Of a stretch of DNA of 6,632 nt, positions 1 to 6,632 are shown one piece after another. The DNA lies in the NCBI GenBank assembly GCA_046160725.1, contig JBJXHB010000367.1, positions 1 to 6,632 of the forward strand. Direction: 5' to 3'. The notes under the pieces are model-generated. The model was not told the DNA's origin. It saw nothing but the letters and a program-made list of their open reading frames with translations, and ran no database searches. Within the stretch, counting starts at the first letter, position 1, and every line of letters begins with the position of its first letter. The position numbers and the translations under genes were made by a program. The stretch comes from JBJXHB01 sp046160725. Lineage in GTDB: Bacteria > Pseudomonadota > Gammaproteobacteria > Burkholderiales > Burkholderiaceae_C.

Positions 1-178
1 GGGCGGCCAGGGGGCCGGCTGACGGCGGGGGACACGTAGTCAGCCGGTTACCCGGCGGCCTCGGCCTCGCGCTGATGAGGCCGGGCATTCATGGCGCATC
101 ACCAGAGCAGCCTGTCGCAGCGACCGCTCTGAGCCCGTCTCAGCCGTCCAGCTTTAGGCGATTGAACGCGAATCCATA
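1..178. other. Non-coding left edge with small inverted repeats, no supported gene
   Basis: No reading frame here looks like a protein. One plus-strand frame stays open from the left edge, but its translation has no recognisable motif and it runs into the antisense of the thioredoxin gene. Three inverted repeats are visible. A perfect 9-bp pair (CCGGCTGAC at 15-23, GTCAGCCGG at 39-47) encloses a 15-nt loop. A 7-bp pair lies at 62-68 and 77-83. A 5-bp pair lies at 129-133 and 139-143. None is followed by a T-run on either strand, so I do not call a Rho-independent terminator, although they lie downstream of the minus-strand thioredoxin gene and could contribute to 3' end formation. A gene ending at the TAG at 37-39 in frame 1 is possible but too short to judge. 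Confidence 0.5.
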
Positions 179-1744
179 TCAGGCAGCCTTGCCGTTCAGC
201 GGCTTGAGCACGCCCTGGCAGGTGGCCTTCTGCGCGTCCGCGGCGTCGAGCTTGCCGCAGATCGACGCCAGCTGCTGGTGCAGCCGGGCGAGCACGGCGT
301 CATGCTGGCCGCCCTTGTTCCACTCGGCCAGCTTGGTGCCTACGCGCTGCAGCGACCGCGCGCTGCGCTCGTAGAACGCGCCCTTGTCCTGGCCCGCCTC
401 GGCGAAGAACTGGCTGACACCACGCTCGATGCGTGCGGCGTCCTTGGGTGCCAGCTCGATCAGTGCGGTCAGGTAGCCGCTGCCCCACTGCAGGCGGGTG
501 GCCGGGCCCTCGCTCTTGACCCAGGCCTGCTCGTACCAGCCCAGCGCCTCGTCATGGCGGCCGAGCTTGCGGGCATTGCTGCCCAGCTGGCTCATCAGGT
601 AGTAGGCCGAGTGGCTGCGCGCTAGGTTGGCCTTGAGCAGGCTGTCGCTGTCGGTCCACAGGCCGGCCTGGCCCAGCATGTAGGCCGCCGACGTGATGAC
701 GGCCTGGCGCTCGTAGCCGTCGGTGATCTCGCGGTCGGCCTGCGCGGCATGGTCGCGCACCGCCTTGGCCAGGGCCGGGTCCAGCTTGGGATGGCGCTCG
801 GTCTTGGGCGCGTCCAGGCGCGCCAGGTTGACACGGCCCAGCAGCGCTTGCAGCCGGTCCGAGCGCGACAGCGATGCGTCGTCGCCCAGGCGGCGCAGCG
901 CGGCGTCCATGCCGGTCGCCAGGGCGGTGCGCGTCGCGCCGGCCTCTGGCGCCAGCGCCTTGACGATGTCGTCCGGCCAGTTGACCAGCACGTCCATCTG
1001 CGCCCGCGCCGCCACCGGGTCGGCCAACAGCCGCGTCACGCGCTCGCGCAGCGCAGCGTCGGGCTTGATGCCCTTGCCCTCGTCGCTCTCGGCCAGGGCC
1101 TTCAGCAGGAAGCGGGTGCGGGTGGTGCCCTCGGAGGCCGGCGCCAGCGTGGACAGTTGCGCCAGCAGGCCGGCGCGGTCCGCCGCCGGCACCAGCTGCG
1201 CCTCGTCGATGTCCCAGCCGTACCAGCCCAACATGCGCCACTCGTTGGCGCCCAGTGCCTTGCCGGCCACCGCGTCGGCGAGCACCGCCTTGACCGGCCG
1301 GCCGCCGGCCAGCCCGGCCTGCAGCACGTTCATGATCTGCGCCGCGTCGGCCTCGCCGGGCAGCCGGGTGATCTCGTTGCCGTCGGCGGCGACCAGGATC
1401 ACGGTCGGATAGCCGCGCACCTTGAAGCGCGAGCCCAGCTTCTGTGCGCCGGGCCGGTCACCGTCCACATGCACGGCCACGACATGGCGGGTACGGTCGA
1501 TGAAGTCCTGGCGCTTGAACAGCGTGGCCTTGAGCTGGTTGCAGGGCGGGCACCAGGCCGCACCCCAGTACAGCAGCACCGGCTTGTTCTCGGCCTTGGC
1601 ACGGGCAAAGGCGGCGTCGACATCGGCGTCGCTGGCGGCCGGCAACCAGGCGGTGCCGGTGGACGGCAGGTTGACGGCGGCCAAGGCCGGCGCAGCGGCG
1701 GCCAGCAGCACGGCTGCGGCCAGATGGGTCAGGGCTTTTCGCAT
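179..1744 (-). CDS. Periplasmic thioredoxin-fold protein with long helical C-terminal extension
   Basis: This 521-residue protein is probably an exported thiol-disulfide oxidoreductase. Residues 1-23 form a signal peptide: a short basic start (MRK), an Ala/Leu-rich core, and an ALA-A cleavage site near 22-23. A thioredoxin fold covers about 38-145: a WGAAWCPPC active site with Cys65 and Cys68, then the cis-proline loop GYPT with Pro113. The remaining 370 residues are helical and Ala/Leu-rich. Residues 378-412 (SAYYLMSQLGSNARKLGRHD and following EALGWYEQAW) look like a TPR-type helix pair. Two further cysteines, 496 and 509, sit near the C-terminus. The ATG at 1744 is preceded by a GAGGT ribosome-binding site 7 nt upstream, and it starts exactly at the signal peptide, which fixes the start although the frame stays open much further upstream. 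The CPPC centre argues for a reductase or isomerase role, and the partner is unknown. Thioredoxin fold and export are near certain; the specific function is not. Confidence 0.93.
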   Translation of the reverse strand: MRKALTHLAAAVLLAAAAPALAAVNLPSTGTAWLPAASDADVDAAFARAKAENKPVLLYWGAAWCPPCNQLKATLFKRQDFIDRTRHVVAVHVDGDRPGAQKLGSRFKVRGYPTVILVAADGNEITRLPGEADAAQIMNVLQAGLAGGRPVKAVLADAVAGKALGANEWRMLGWYGWDIDEAQLVPAADRAGLLAQLSTLAPASEGTTRTRFLLKALAESDEGKGIKPDAALRERVTRLLADPVAARAQMDVLVNWPDDIVKALAPEAGATRTALATGMDAALRRLGDDASLSRSDRLQALLGRVNLARLDAPKTERHPKLDPALAKAVRDHAAQADREITDGYERQAVITSAAYMLGQAGLWTDSDSLLKANLARSHSAYYLMSQLGSNARKLGRHDEALGWYEQAWVKSEGPATRLQWGSGYLTALIELAPKDAARIERGVSQFFAEAGQDKGAFYERSARSLQRVGTKLAEWNKGGQHDAVLARLHQQLASICGKLDAADAQKATCQGVLKPLNGKAA

Positions 1745-1870
1745 CGTGGACACCTCGGGCGCGCCCGGCGCGCAGGAGGCAGATTGTGACGCCGCGCGAC
1801 CGTTTGCGACTCGCGATAACCCGGAGGTCCGGGCCGGACAGGTGCCGCTGGCCGTTATCCTCCCGCCCCT
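1745..1870. promoter_or_regulatory. Divergent intergenic region between thioredoxin and TerC genes
   Basis: This 126-bp spacer must carry the start signals of both flanking genes. It contains a perfect 12-bp palindrome CGGGCGCGCCCG at 1756-1767, just upstream of the thioredoxin ribosome-binding site, and a small hairpin CCGGA-GG-TCCGG at 1821-1832. The hexamers GATAAC (1815-1820) and GTTATC (1854-1859) form a spaced inverted pair. TATCCT at 1856-1861 resembles a -10 element for the plus-strand gene, with CGGACA at 1835-1840 as a poor, closely spaced -35 candidate. TGTGA at 1785-1789 is a Crp-like half-site without its partner. These are sequence resemblances only; no promoter is assigned firmly. 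Confidence 0.5.
1752..1756 (-). promoter_or_regulatory. Ribosome-binding site of the thioredoxin gene
   Basis: On the minus strand this reads GAGGT and lies 7 nt before the ATG at 1744. It decides the start, because the same frame remains open for another 250 codons upstream across the antisense of the TerC gene. Confidence 0.7.
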
Positions 1871-2680
1871 ATGCTCGAGCTGCTCTCCGACCCCAATGCC
1901 TGGATCGCCTTCGGCACGCTGACCGCGCTGGAGCTGGTGCTGGGCATCGACAACATCATCTTCATCTCCATCCTGGTCGACAAGCTGCCGAAGGAAAAGC
2001 GCGAGCTGGCCCGGCGCATCGGCCTGTTCATGGCGATGTTCATGCGCATCGGCCTGCTGCTGGTGCTGTCGTGGATCATCGGCCTGGTGGCGCCGCTGTT
2101 CACCGTGCTCGGCCAGGAGATCTCCGGCCGCGACCTGATCCTGATCCTGGGCGGCCTGTTCCTGATCTGGAAGAGCACGGCCGAGATTCACCAGTCGATG
2201 GAGGGCATCGAGGGTCACGCCTCGTCGGCCGTGAAGGCCACTTTCGCTGCCGTCATCCTGCAGATCATGGTGGTCGACCTGGTGTTCTCGCTGGACTCCA
2301 TCATCACCGCCGTGGGTATGGTCGACGAGGTCGCGGTGATGGTGGCCGCCGTGATCGCCTCGGTGGCGCTGATGATGGTGTTTGCCGGGCCGATCGGCCG
2401 CTTCGTCAGCGACCATCCGACCATCAAGATGCTGGCGCTGAGCTTCCTGGTGGTGGTCGGCGTGGTGCTGATGGCCGAGGGCTTCGACAACCACGTGCCC
2501 AAGGGCTATGTGTACTTCGCGATGGCCTTCTCAGTGTGCGTGGAGCTGCTGAACATCCGCATGCGCAAGCGCTCCACCAAGGTGGTGCACCTGCATGCCG
2601 ACTATGTGCCGGACGCCTCATCTGGTGGCAACGGCGCCGCCGCGGGGTCGTCGCCGCCGGCCTCGCCCAACCAGCGCTGA
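1871..2680 (+). CDS. TerC family integral membrane protein
   Basis: This is a 269-residue multi-pass inner membrane protein of the TerC family. Members are linked to metal (notably manganese) export, metalation of exported proteins and tellurite resistance. About seven hydrophobic segments are visible, near residues 10-37, 50-76, 88-101, 122-150, 153-174, 186-204 and 211-228. Two acidic membrane motifs typical of the family are present: ELVLGIDN at 21-28 and DLVFSLDSI at 136-144. Their Glu21, Asp27, Asp136 and Asp142 are the likely metal ligands. The HPTIK loop (182-186) and AEGF (202-205) also fit. After about residue 246 the tail turns Ser/Gly/Pro-rich and looks unconserved; that stretch overlaps the convergent nuclease-like gene. 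The N-terminus MLELLSDPNAW is the usual family start, but no Shine-Dalgarno sequence precedes it. No tellurite genes are nearby, so a role in metal homeostasis is the better guess; the substrate is not shown by the sequence. Confidence 0.93.
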   Translation: MLELLSDPNAWIAFGTLTALELVLGIDNIIFISILVDKLPKEKRELARRIGLFMAMFMRIGLLLVLSWIIGLVAPLFTVLGQEISGRDLILILGGLFLIWKSTAEIHQSMEGIEGHASSAVKATFAAVILQIMVVDLVFSLDSIITAVGMVDEVAVMVAAVIASVALMMVFAGPIGRFVSDHPTIKMLALSFLVVVGVVLMAEGFDNHVPKGYVYFAMAFSVCVELLNIRMRKRSTKVVHLHADYVPDASSGGNGAAAGSSPPASPNQR

Positions 2681-3450
2681 GCCTCGTCGTCGGCCGGCTC
2701 GGGCAGCGCCCGGGCCAGTGCCATCCAGGTGGCAAAGGGCAGCCGCATCGGCCGCCGCGGTGCCGGGCGCAGCACCTCCAGCGCGGCCTCGTCGGCCCGC
2801 ATCACGCCGTACTCCGACGGCACGTCGCGCTCGTCGCCGATGCCGGCCTTCAGCACGTACCAGCACTGGCTGGCCATGAAGCGGTAGGCCGCGCCCTTGG
2901 CCGGCCGCTTCAGGTCGGCCAGCAGGTCGGCGCGGCGCACCTTGATCTCGTGCACGATCGGCTCGACATAGTCCTCCACCGTGGTGTGGCGGATCGAGAA
3001 CACATCCGGCATCGCGATCACCCATTGCATCGATGACGGGATTGCGGTGGATGCACCGCGGGGGTCGACCGGATCGAGCGCCAATGCGCCCGGCGTCGGC
3101 TGGACATCAACCGCTGGGCCGGCATCGGGCCCCGCCACATGGGCCCGCAGCGACAGGCCGCGCCAGACGATGCGCCCGGCGCGCTGCATCTCGCGCGCCA
3201 CCCGGGCGACCAGCGCCTCGTGGGCATCGCGGGCGGCGCGGTTGCGGGCCAGCCGCTGCGCCAGCAGTGCGATGCCCGCGTCGGTGACGCGCAGGGTCTC
3301 GCGGCCATCGGCGTCGCGCTCGCGCTGCAGCAGGCCGGCGGCCAGCAGCTCGACTTCGACCAGGTCCTGGCACGGCCAGCCGGCGCTGCGCCAGATCTCG
3401 CGCAGCCGGCGGTGGTGGCCGTCCGGCAGCTGAAGGGGAGGAGTGGTCAT
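2602..3450 (-). CDS. Uncharacterised protein, winged-helix-like N-terminus plus PD-(D/E)XK nuclease-like domain
   Basis: I do not recognise a named gene here. The product has 282 residues. Residues 12-70 have the pattern of a winged helix: a helix with RLREIWRSAGW, a turn, then LVEVELLAAGLLQRE, a short hairpin (ADGRETLRVT) and a final helix. The middle part carries what reads as a PD-(D/E)XK motif: Pro148-Asp149 in MPDVFSI, then Glu168-x-Lys170 in HEIKVRRADLLADL. That is followed by AAYRFMASQCWYVL, a common continuation in this nuclease fold, where EIK-x-x-RADxxAD strings are also frequent. The C-terminal 35 residues are low complexity. The gene begins 40 bp after the Crp-like regulator ends and probably shares its transcript. 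No clear ribosome-binding site precedes the ATG. DNA binding and cleavage, or repair, would be a reasonable guess; the motif could also belong to an inactive relative. The open reading frame is convincing; the function is inferred only from motif shape. Confidence 0.8.
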   Translation of the reverse strand: MTTPPLQLPDGHHRRLREIWRSAGWPCQDLVEVELLAAGLLQRERDADGRETLRVTDAGIALLAQRLARNRAARDAHEALVARVAREMQRAGRIVWRGLSLRAHVAGPDAGPAVDVQPTPGALALDPVDPRGASTAIPSSMQWVIAMPDVFSIRHTTVEDYVEPIVHEIKVRRADLLADLKRPAKGAAYRFMASQCWYVLKAGIGDERDVPSEYGVMRADEAALEVLRPAPRRPMRLPFATWMALARALPEPADDEAQRWLGEAGGDDPAAAPLPPDEASGT

Positions 3451-3490
3451 CGCCCGCTGTCGACGATGGCGGCGCCGTGCGGCCTGCGTT

Positions 3491-4150
3491 CTACCAGCGC
3501 CGCGGCAGCGGCCGCAGCAGCGCGATGCCGTCGCGCTGCACCTCGATGTAGCCGCCGCCGGCCAGTTCCTTGAGGACGCGGTTGATCATGCTGCGCGACG
3601 CCCCCACCCGGTCGGCGATGGCCTGCTGGGTCAGGTGCTGCGGCACGCGGCGCTGCGCGCCCGCGCCGGTGGCCAGCTCGTCGAAAAGCCGCGCCACGCG
3701 GCCATAGACATCCAGCGACACCAGGCCCTGCACATTGCGGCTGAGGCTGCGCACCCTATCGATCAGATGCTGGATGACATGGAAGGCCAGGTCCGGACGC
3801 TCATGCAGCGCGGCCTCGAAGGGCTCGCGGGTCACCATCGTCAGCCGCGCCCGCTGCAGCACCTGGACATTGGCGGTGCGCAGTTCGCTGCCCAGCATCA
3901 GCTCGCCGAAATACTCGCCCGGGCCCAGCTGGTTGAGCTCGACCTCGCGGCCGTCCTCATCCGACAGGTAGACCCGCAGCCGGCCCTCGTGGATCAGGTA
4001 CATCGACAGCGCCGGCTCGCCCTCGGCCACCACCAGCGTGCCCTTGGCATGCACACGGGTACTGCCGCGCTGCGCCAGCAGGGCCAGCAGCTCGGGCGGC
4101 AGGACAGACGAAGACGTTGCGTGCATGCGGGCGATGATGCCGCAGGCCAC
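3491..4150 (-). CDS. Crp/Fnr family transcriptional regulator
   Basis: This 219-residue protein has the two-domain Crp layout. The cyclic-nucleotide-binding beta-roll spans about 20-130; its binding cassette reads GEYFGEL with Gly82-Glu83-Leu84, then Arg91-Thr92-Ala93. These correspond to the GEL...RSA residues with which E. coli Crp holds the ribose and phosphate of cAMP. The loop between them is two residues shorter than in Crp. A dimerisation helix follows at about 122-162. The helix-turn-helix is at 173-196 (TQQAIADRVGASRSMINRVL), and a wing at 200-212. No cysteine cluster of the FNR type is present. The GTG at 4150 has a weak AGG 6 nt upstream and lies 12 bp after the cyclase stop. An ATG at 4126 (MHATSSS) would give 211 residues and is an equally plausible start. 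Position directly after a cyclase gene suggests that it reads that cyclase's product. Confidence 0.93.
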   Translation of the reverse strand: MACGIIARMHATSSSVLPPELLALLAQRGSTRVHAKGTLVVAEGEPALSMYLIHEGRLRVYLSDEDGREVELNQLGPGEYFGELMLGSELRTANVQVLQRARLTMVTREPFEAALHERPDLAFHVIQHLIDRVRSLSRNVQGLVSLDVYGRVARLFDELATGAGAQRRVPQHLTQQAIADRVGASRSMINRVLKELAGGGYIEVQRDGIALLRPLPRRW

Positions 4151-4162
4151 CGGCGGCCTGCA

Positions 4163-5341
4163 TCAGGAGCTTTCGCCCACGATGCGTGACACCTTCACCG
4201 GCCGCGCCAGGCCCTTGAGCACCAGCTCGCCCGCCGGCTCGCCCAGGAAGGCATCGCCCAGCGCCGCCATCACCCGTGGCGCGGCCAGGATCTCGCCGCC
4301 CTCGGCCTGGCCGCACAGGCGGGCGGCCAAGTTGGTCACGTTGCCGATGGCGCCATAGTCGATGCGGCCCTCGAAGCCGATGGCGCCTATGGTGGCAAAG
4401 CCCATCGCGATACCGATGCCCAACTGAAGCTCGTAGCCGCGGCGAGTCCAGCCCTGGGCCAGCTCACCGGTGCGGTGCTGCATCTGCAGCGCCATGCGCA
4501 CGGCACGTGCCGCGGCGTCCGGCACCGGCACCGGGTCGTTGAAGAACACCATGATGCCGTCGCCGGTGAAGCGCTCCAGCGTGCCCTCGTGCGCCAGGAT
4601 CAGCTCGCCCATCGCGGCATGGAACTCGCGCAGCACGCCCATCACCTCCTCCGGGTCCGAGGTCTCGGTGAAGGCGGTGAAGCCGCGCAGGTCCAGGAAG
4701 ACCACCGCGATTTCGCGGCGGTGGCTCTTCAGCGGGTCATCCGCGCCACCGCCAACGATGGCCTCGGCCAGCGCCGGCGAGAAGAAGCGCTTGAGCCTGG
4801 ACACACGCTCCAGCTGCGCCACGCCCTCGGCCACGCGCAACTCCAGGTCGCGGTTCCAGTTGGCCAGCTCGGCCTTCTGGCGCTGCACTTCGTCGTACAG
4901 GTGCTTGATGCGCAGCAGCGAGCGCACGCGGGCCATCAGCTCGGCCTGGTTGACCGGCTTGCTGAGGAAGTCGTCGGCGCCGGCCTCCAGGCCGCGCACC
5001 CGCTCGGTGGCCGGGTCCAGCGCCGTCACCAGCACGATGGGCAGCAGCGCGTGCCGCGGGTCGGCGCGCAGGACGCGGCAGACGTCGTAGCCGCTCAGCC
5101 CCGGCATCATCACGTCCAGCAGGATCAGGTCCGGCGGCTCCTCGGCCACCAGCGCCAGCGCCGCTTCGCCGGACAGGGCCGTGCGGGTGCGGAAGCCCCG
5201 GGCGCCGAGCACGTCGGCCAGCAGGCGGGCGTTCTTCTCGACGTCGTCGACCACCAGCACGCGACCGGTCACGGCTGCGGCCGGTGGGCCGGTGACGGCC
5301 GCAGCCGGCGGGCCGGCAGTGCTCGCGCCCTCAGCACTCAT
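4163..5341 (-). CDS. Receiver-domain class III nucleotide cyclase
   Basis: This 392-residue cytoplasmic protein probably makes a cyclic nucleotide under phosphorylation control. An Ala/Pro-rich leader (1-26) contains a short duplication. The receiver domain (about 27-143) has Asp32-Asp33, phosphoacceptor Asp76 in LILLDVMMP, Thr106 and Lys128. A charged coiled-coil linker (about 143-186) leads to the class III cyclase domain (about 206-388). The metal-binding aspartates are Asp217 (VVFLDLRGFT) and Asp261 (FTGDGIMVFF); the transition-state pair is Asn337 and Arg341 (GNVTNLAARL). The two substrate-selecting positions, Lys and Asp or Thr in most adenylate cyclases, appear to be Arg257 and Gly330. 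The start at 5341 forms an ATGA overlap with the upstream regulator stop, with AAGG about 9 nt before it. The same frame runs open much further upstream, but that part is a shadow of the kinase and regulator genes. Cyclase catalytic competence looks likely; whether it makes cAMP or cGMP is open. Confidence 0.93.
   Translation of the reverse strand: MSAEGASTAGPPAAAVTGPPAAAVTGRVLVVDDVEKNARLLADVLGARGFRTRTALSGEAALALVAEEPPDLILLDVMMPGLSGYDVCRVLRADPRHALLPIVLVTALDPATERVRGLEAGADDFLSKPVNQAELMARVRSLLRIKHLYDEVQRQKAELANWNRDLELRVAEGVAQLERVSRLKRFFSPALAEAIVGGGADDPLKSHRREIAVVFLDLRGFTAFTETSDPEEVMGVLREFHAAMGELILAHEGTLERFTGDGIMVFFNDPVPVPDAAARAVRMALQMQHRTGELAQGWTRRGYELQLGIGIAMGFATIGAIGFEGRIDYGAIGNVTNLAARLCGQAEGGEILAAPRVMAALGDAFLGEPAGELVLKGLARPVKVSRIVGESS
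5267..5314. repeat. Imperfect 24-bp tandem duplication in the cyclase N-terminus
   Basis: Two adjacent 24-bp units (5267-5290 and 5291-5314) match at 20 of 24 positions and keep frame. They encode the repeated octapeptide GPPAAAVT in the leader before the receiver domain. The unit probably arose by slippage and then drifted; three of the four differences keep the amino-acid pattern. Confidence 0.75.
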
Positions 5342-5711
5342 CGTGGCCGCCCTTGCGCCAGCACAGCATCGATGGCGGCCAGGAAGGGCTTCAGCGAGAT
5401 CGGCTTGGCGATGAAGCCGTCGAAGCCGCTGGCCACGACGCGCTGTTGATCGTCCGGCATCACCGACGCGGACACCGCCAGGCAGGGCACCGCGTCCAGC
5501 GCGGCATCGGTGCGGATGCGGGCCAGCGCCGTGATGCCGTCGATGTCCGGCAGCTGGATGTCCATCAGGATCAGGTCCGGCCGCTCGGCATGTGCCAACG
5601 CAACACCAGCCTCGCCGGTGGCCGCCTCCAGCGTGCGGTGGCCGCGGTGCTGCAGCAGGTCGCGCACCAGCTTCATGTTCTTCTCGTTGTCTTCGACGAT
5701 CAGGATGGTGC

Positions 5712-5715
<4 letters not shown>
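5338..5715 (-). CDS. Single-domain response regulator, DivK/CheY-like
   Basis: This 125-residue protein is a receiver domain with no output domain. The acidic pocket is Glu8-Asp9 (LIVEDNEKNMKL), the phosphoacceptor is Asp52 (LILMDIQLPDIDG), the switch residue is Ser82 in place of the usual Thr (AVSASVM), and the invariant lysine is Lys104 (IAKPIS). The IVEDNEKNMKLVRDLL and DLILMDIQLP strings closely resemble DivK and related stand-alone receivers that pass signals by protein contact. It overlaps the kinase gene upstream by ATGA at 5712-5715 and the cyclase gene downstream by ATGA at 5338-5341, so translation is probably coupled. AAGG lies 7 nt before its ATG. It is the likely direct phosphate acceptor of the neighbouring kinase, serving as a shuttle, an allosteric partner or a phosphate sink. 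Confidence 0.95.

Positions 5716-6632
<917 letters not shown>

Noticed and set aside
15..47. A Rho-independent terminator formed by the 9-bp inverted repeat.
   Set aside because: The loop is 15 nt long and no T-run follows on either strand.
1785..1800. A Crp site starting with TGTGA in the divergent spacer.
   Set aside because: The second half-site position reads GCGAC, not TCACA, and the local regulator probably has another specificity.
1745..1870. A yybP-ykoY (manganese) riboswitch before the TerC gene, as is common for this family.
   Set aside because: The leader is at most 126 bp and I see none of the conserved GGGGAGTA-type core; only small GC-rich hairpins are present.
1745..2494. A 250-codon upstream extension of the thioredoxin frame, rich in His, Gln and Asp.
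   Set aside because: It is the antisense of the TerC gene; reversed codons of a hydrophobic protein give this composition. A signal peptide and a ribosome-binding site fix the real start at 1744.
2602..5341. A Pycsar- or CBASS-like phage defence system, from the pairing of a cyclase and a nuclease-like protein.
   Set aside because: The cyclase has a receiver domain and sits in a two-component operon with a Crp regulator. The nuclease-like protein has no visible cyclic-nucleotide sensor domain, and no mobile element or defence gene is in view.

Overview
The window is very GC-rich and densely coded. The gene types (a DivK-like receiver, receiver-cyclase, Crp/Fnr regulator, TerC family protein and thioredoxin with an RG/AGG-poor GC-rich leader) and the strong G/C third-position bias suggest a betaproteobacterium, probably of the Burkholderiales (Rubrivivax/Leptothrix/Roseateles-like). 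That placement comes from protein style only; there is no rRNA or other marker gene here.

Layout from left to right. Positions 1-178 hold no gene I can support, only small inverted repeats. Positions 179-1744 (minus) encode a secreted or periplasmic thioredoxin-fold protein with a CPPC active site and a long helical C-terminal extension. A 126-bp divergent intergenic region (1745-1870) separates it from a plus-strand TerC family membrane protein (1871-2680). Everything to the right is on the minus strand and is transcribed leftwards, from the right edge towards the TerC gene.

In transcription order the minus-strand block is: the C-terminal part of a GAF-histidine kinase (5712-6632, cut by the window edge); a single-domain DivK-like response regulator (5338-5715); a receiver plus class III nucleotide cyclase protein (4163-5341); a Crp/Fnr family regulator (3491-4150); and, 40 bp further on, an uncharacterised protein with a winged-helix-like N-terminus and a PD-(D/E)XK nuclease-like core (2602-3450). 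The first three genes are joined by 4-bp ATGA stop/start overlaps and the fourth begins 12 bp after the third, so this looks like one operon. Its last gene runs into the TerC gene tail to tail, with a 79-bp overlap.

The genes suggest a complete signalling chain: a signal is sensed by the GAF-kinase, phosphate passes to one or both receivers, the phosphorylated receiver tunes a cyclic nucleotide cyclase, and a cyclic-nucleotide-binding regulator of the Crp family changes transcription. The cyclase keeps its metal and transition-state residues, but the two positions that normally select ATP or GTP carry Arg and Gly, so the product cannot be read from the sequence. The nuclease-like protein at the end of the operon is the least understood member.
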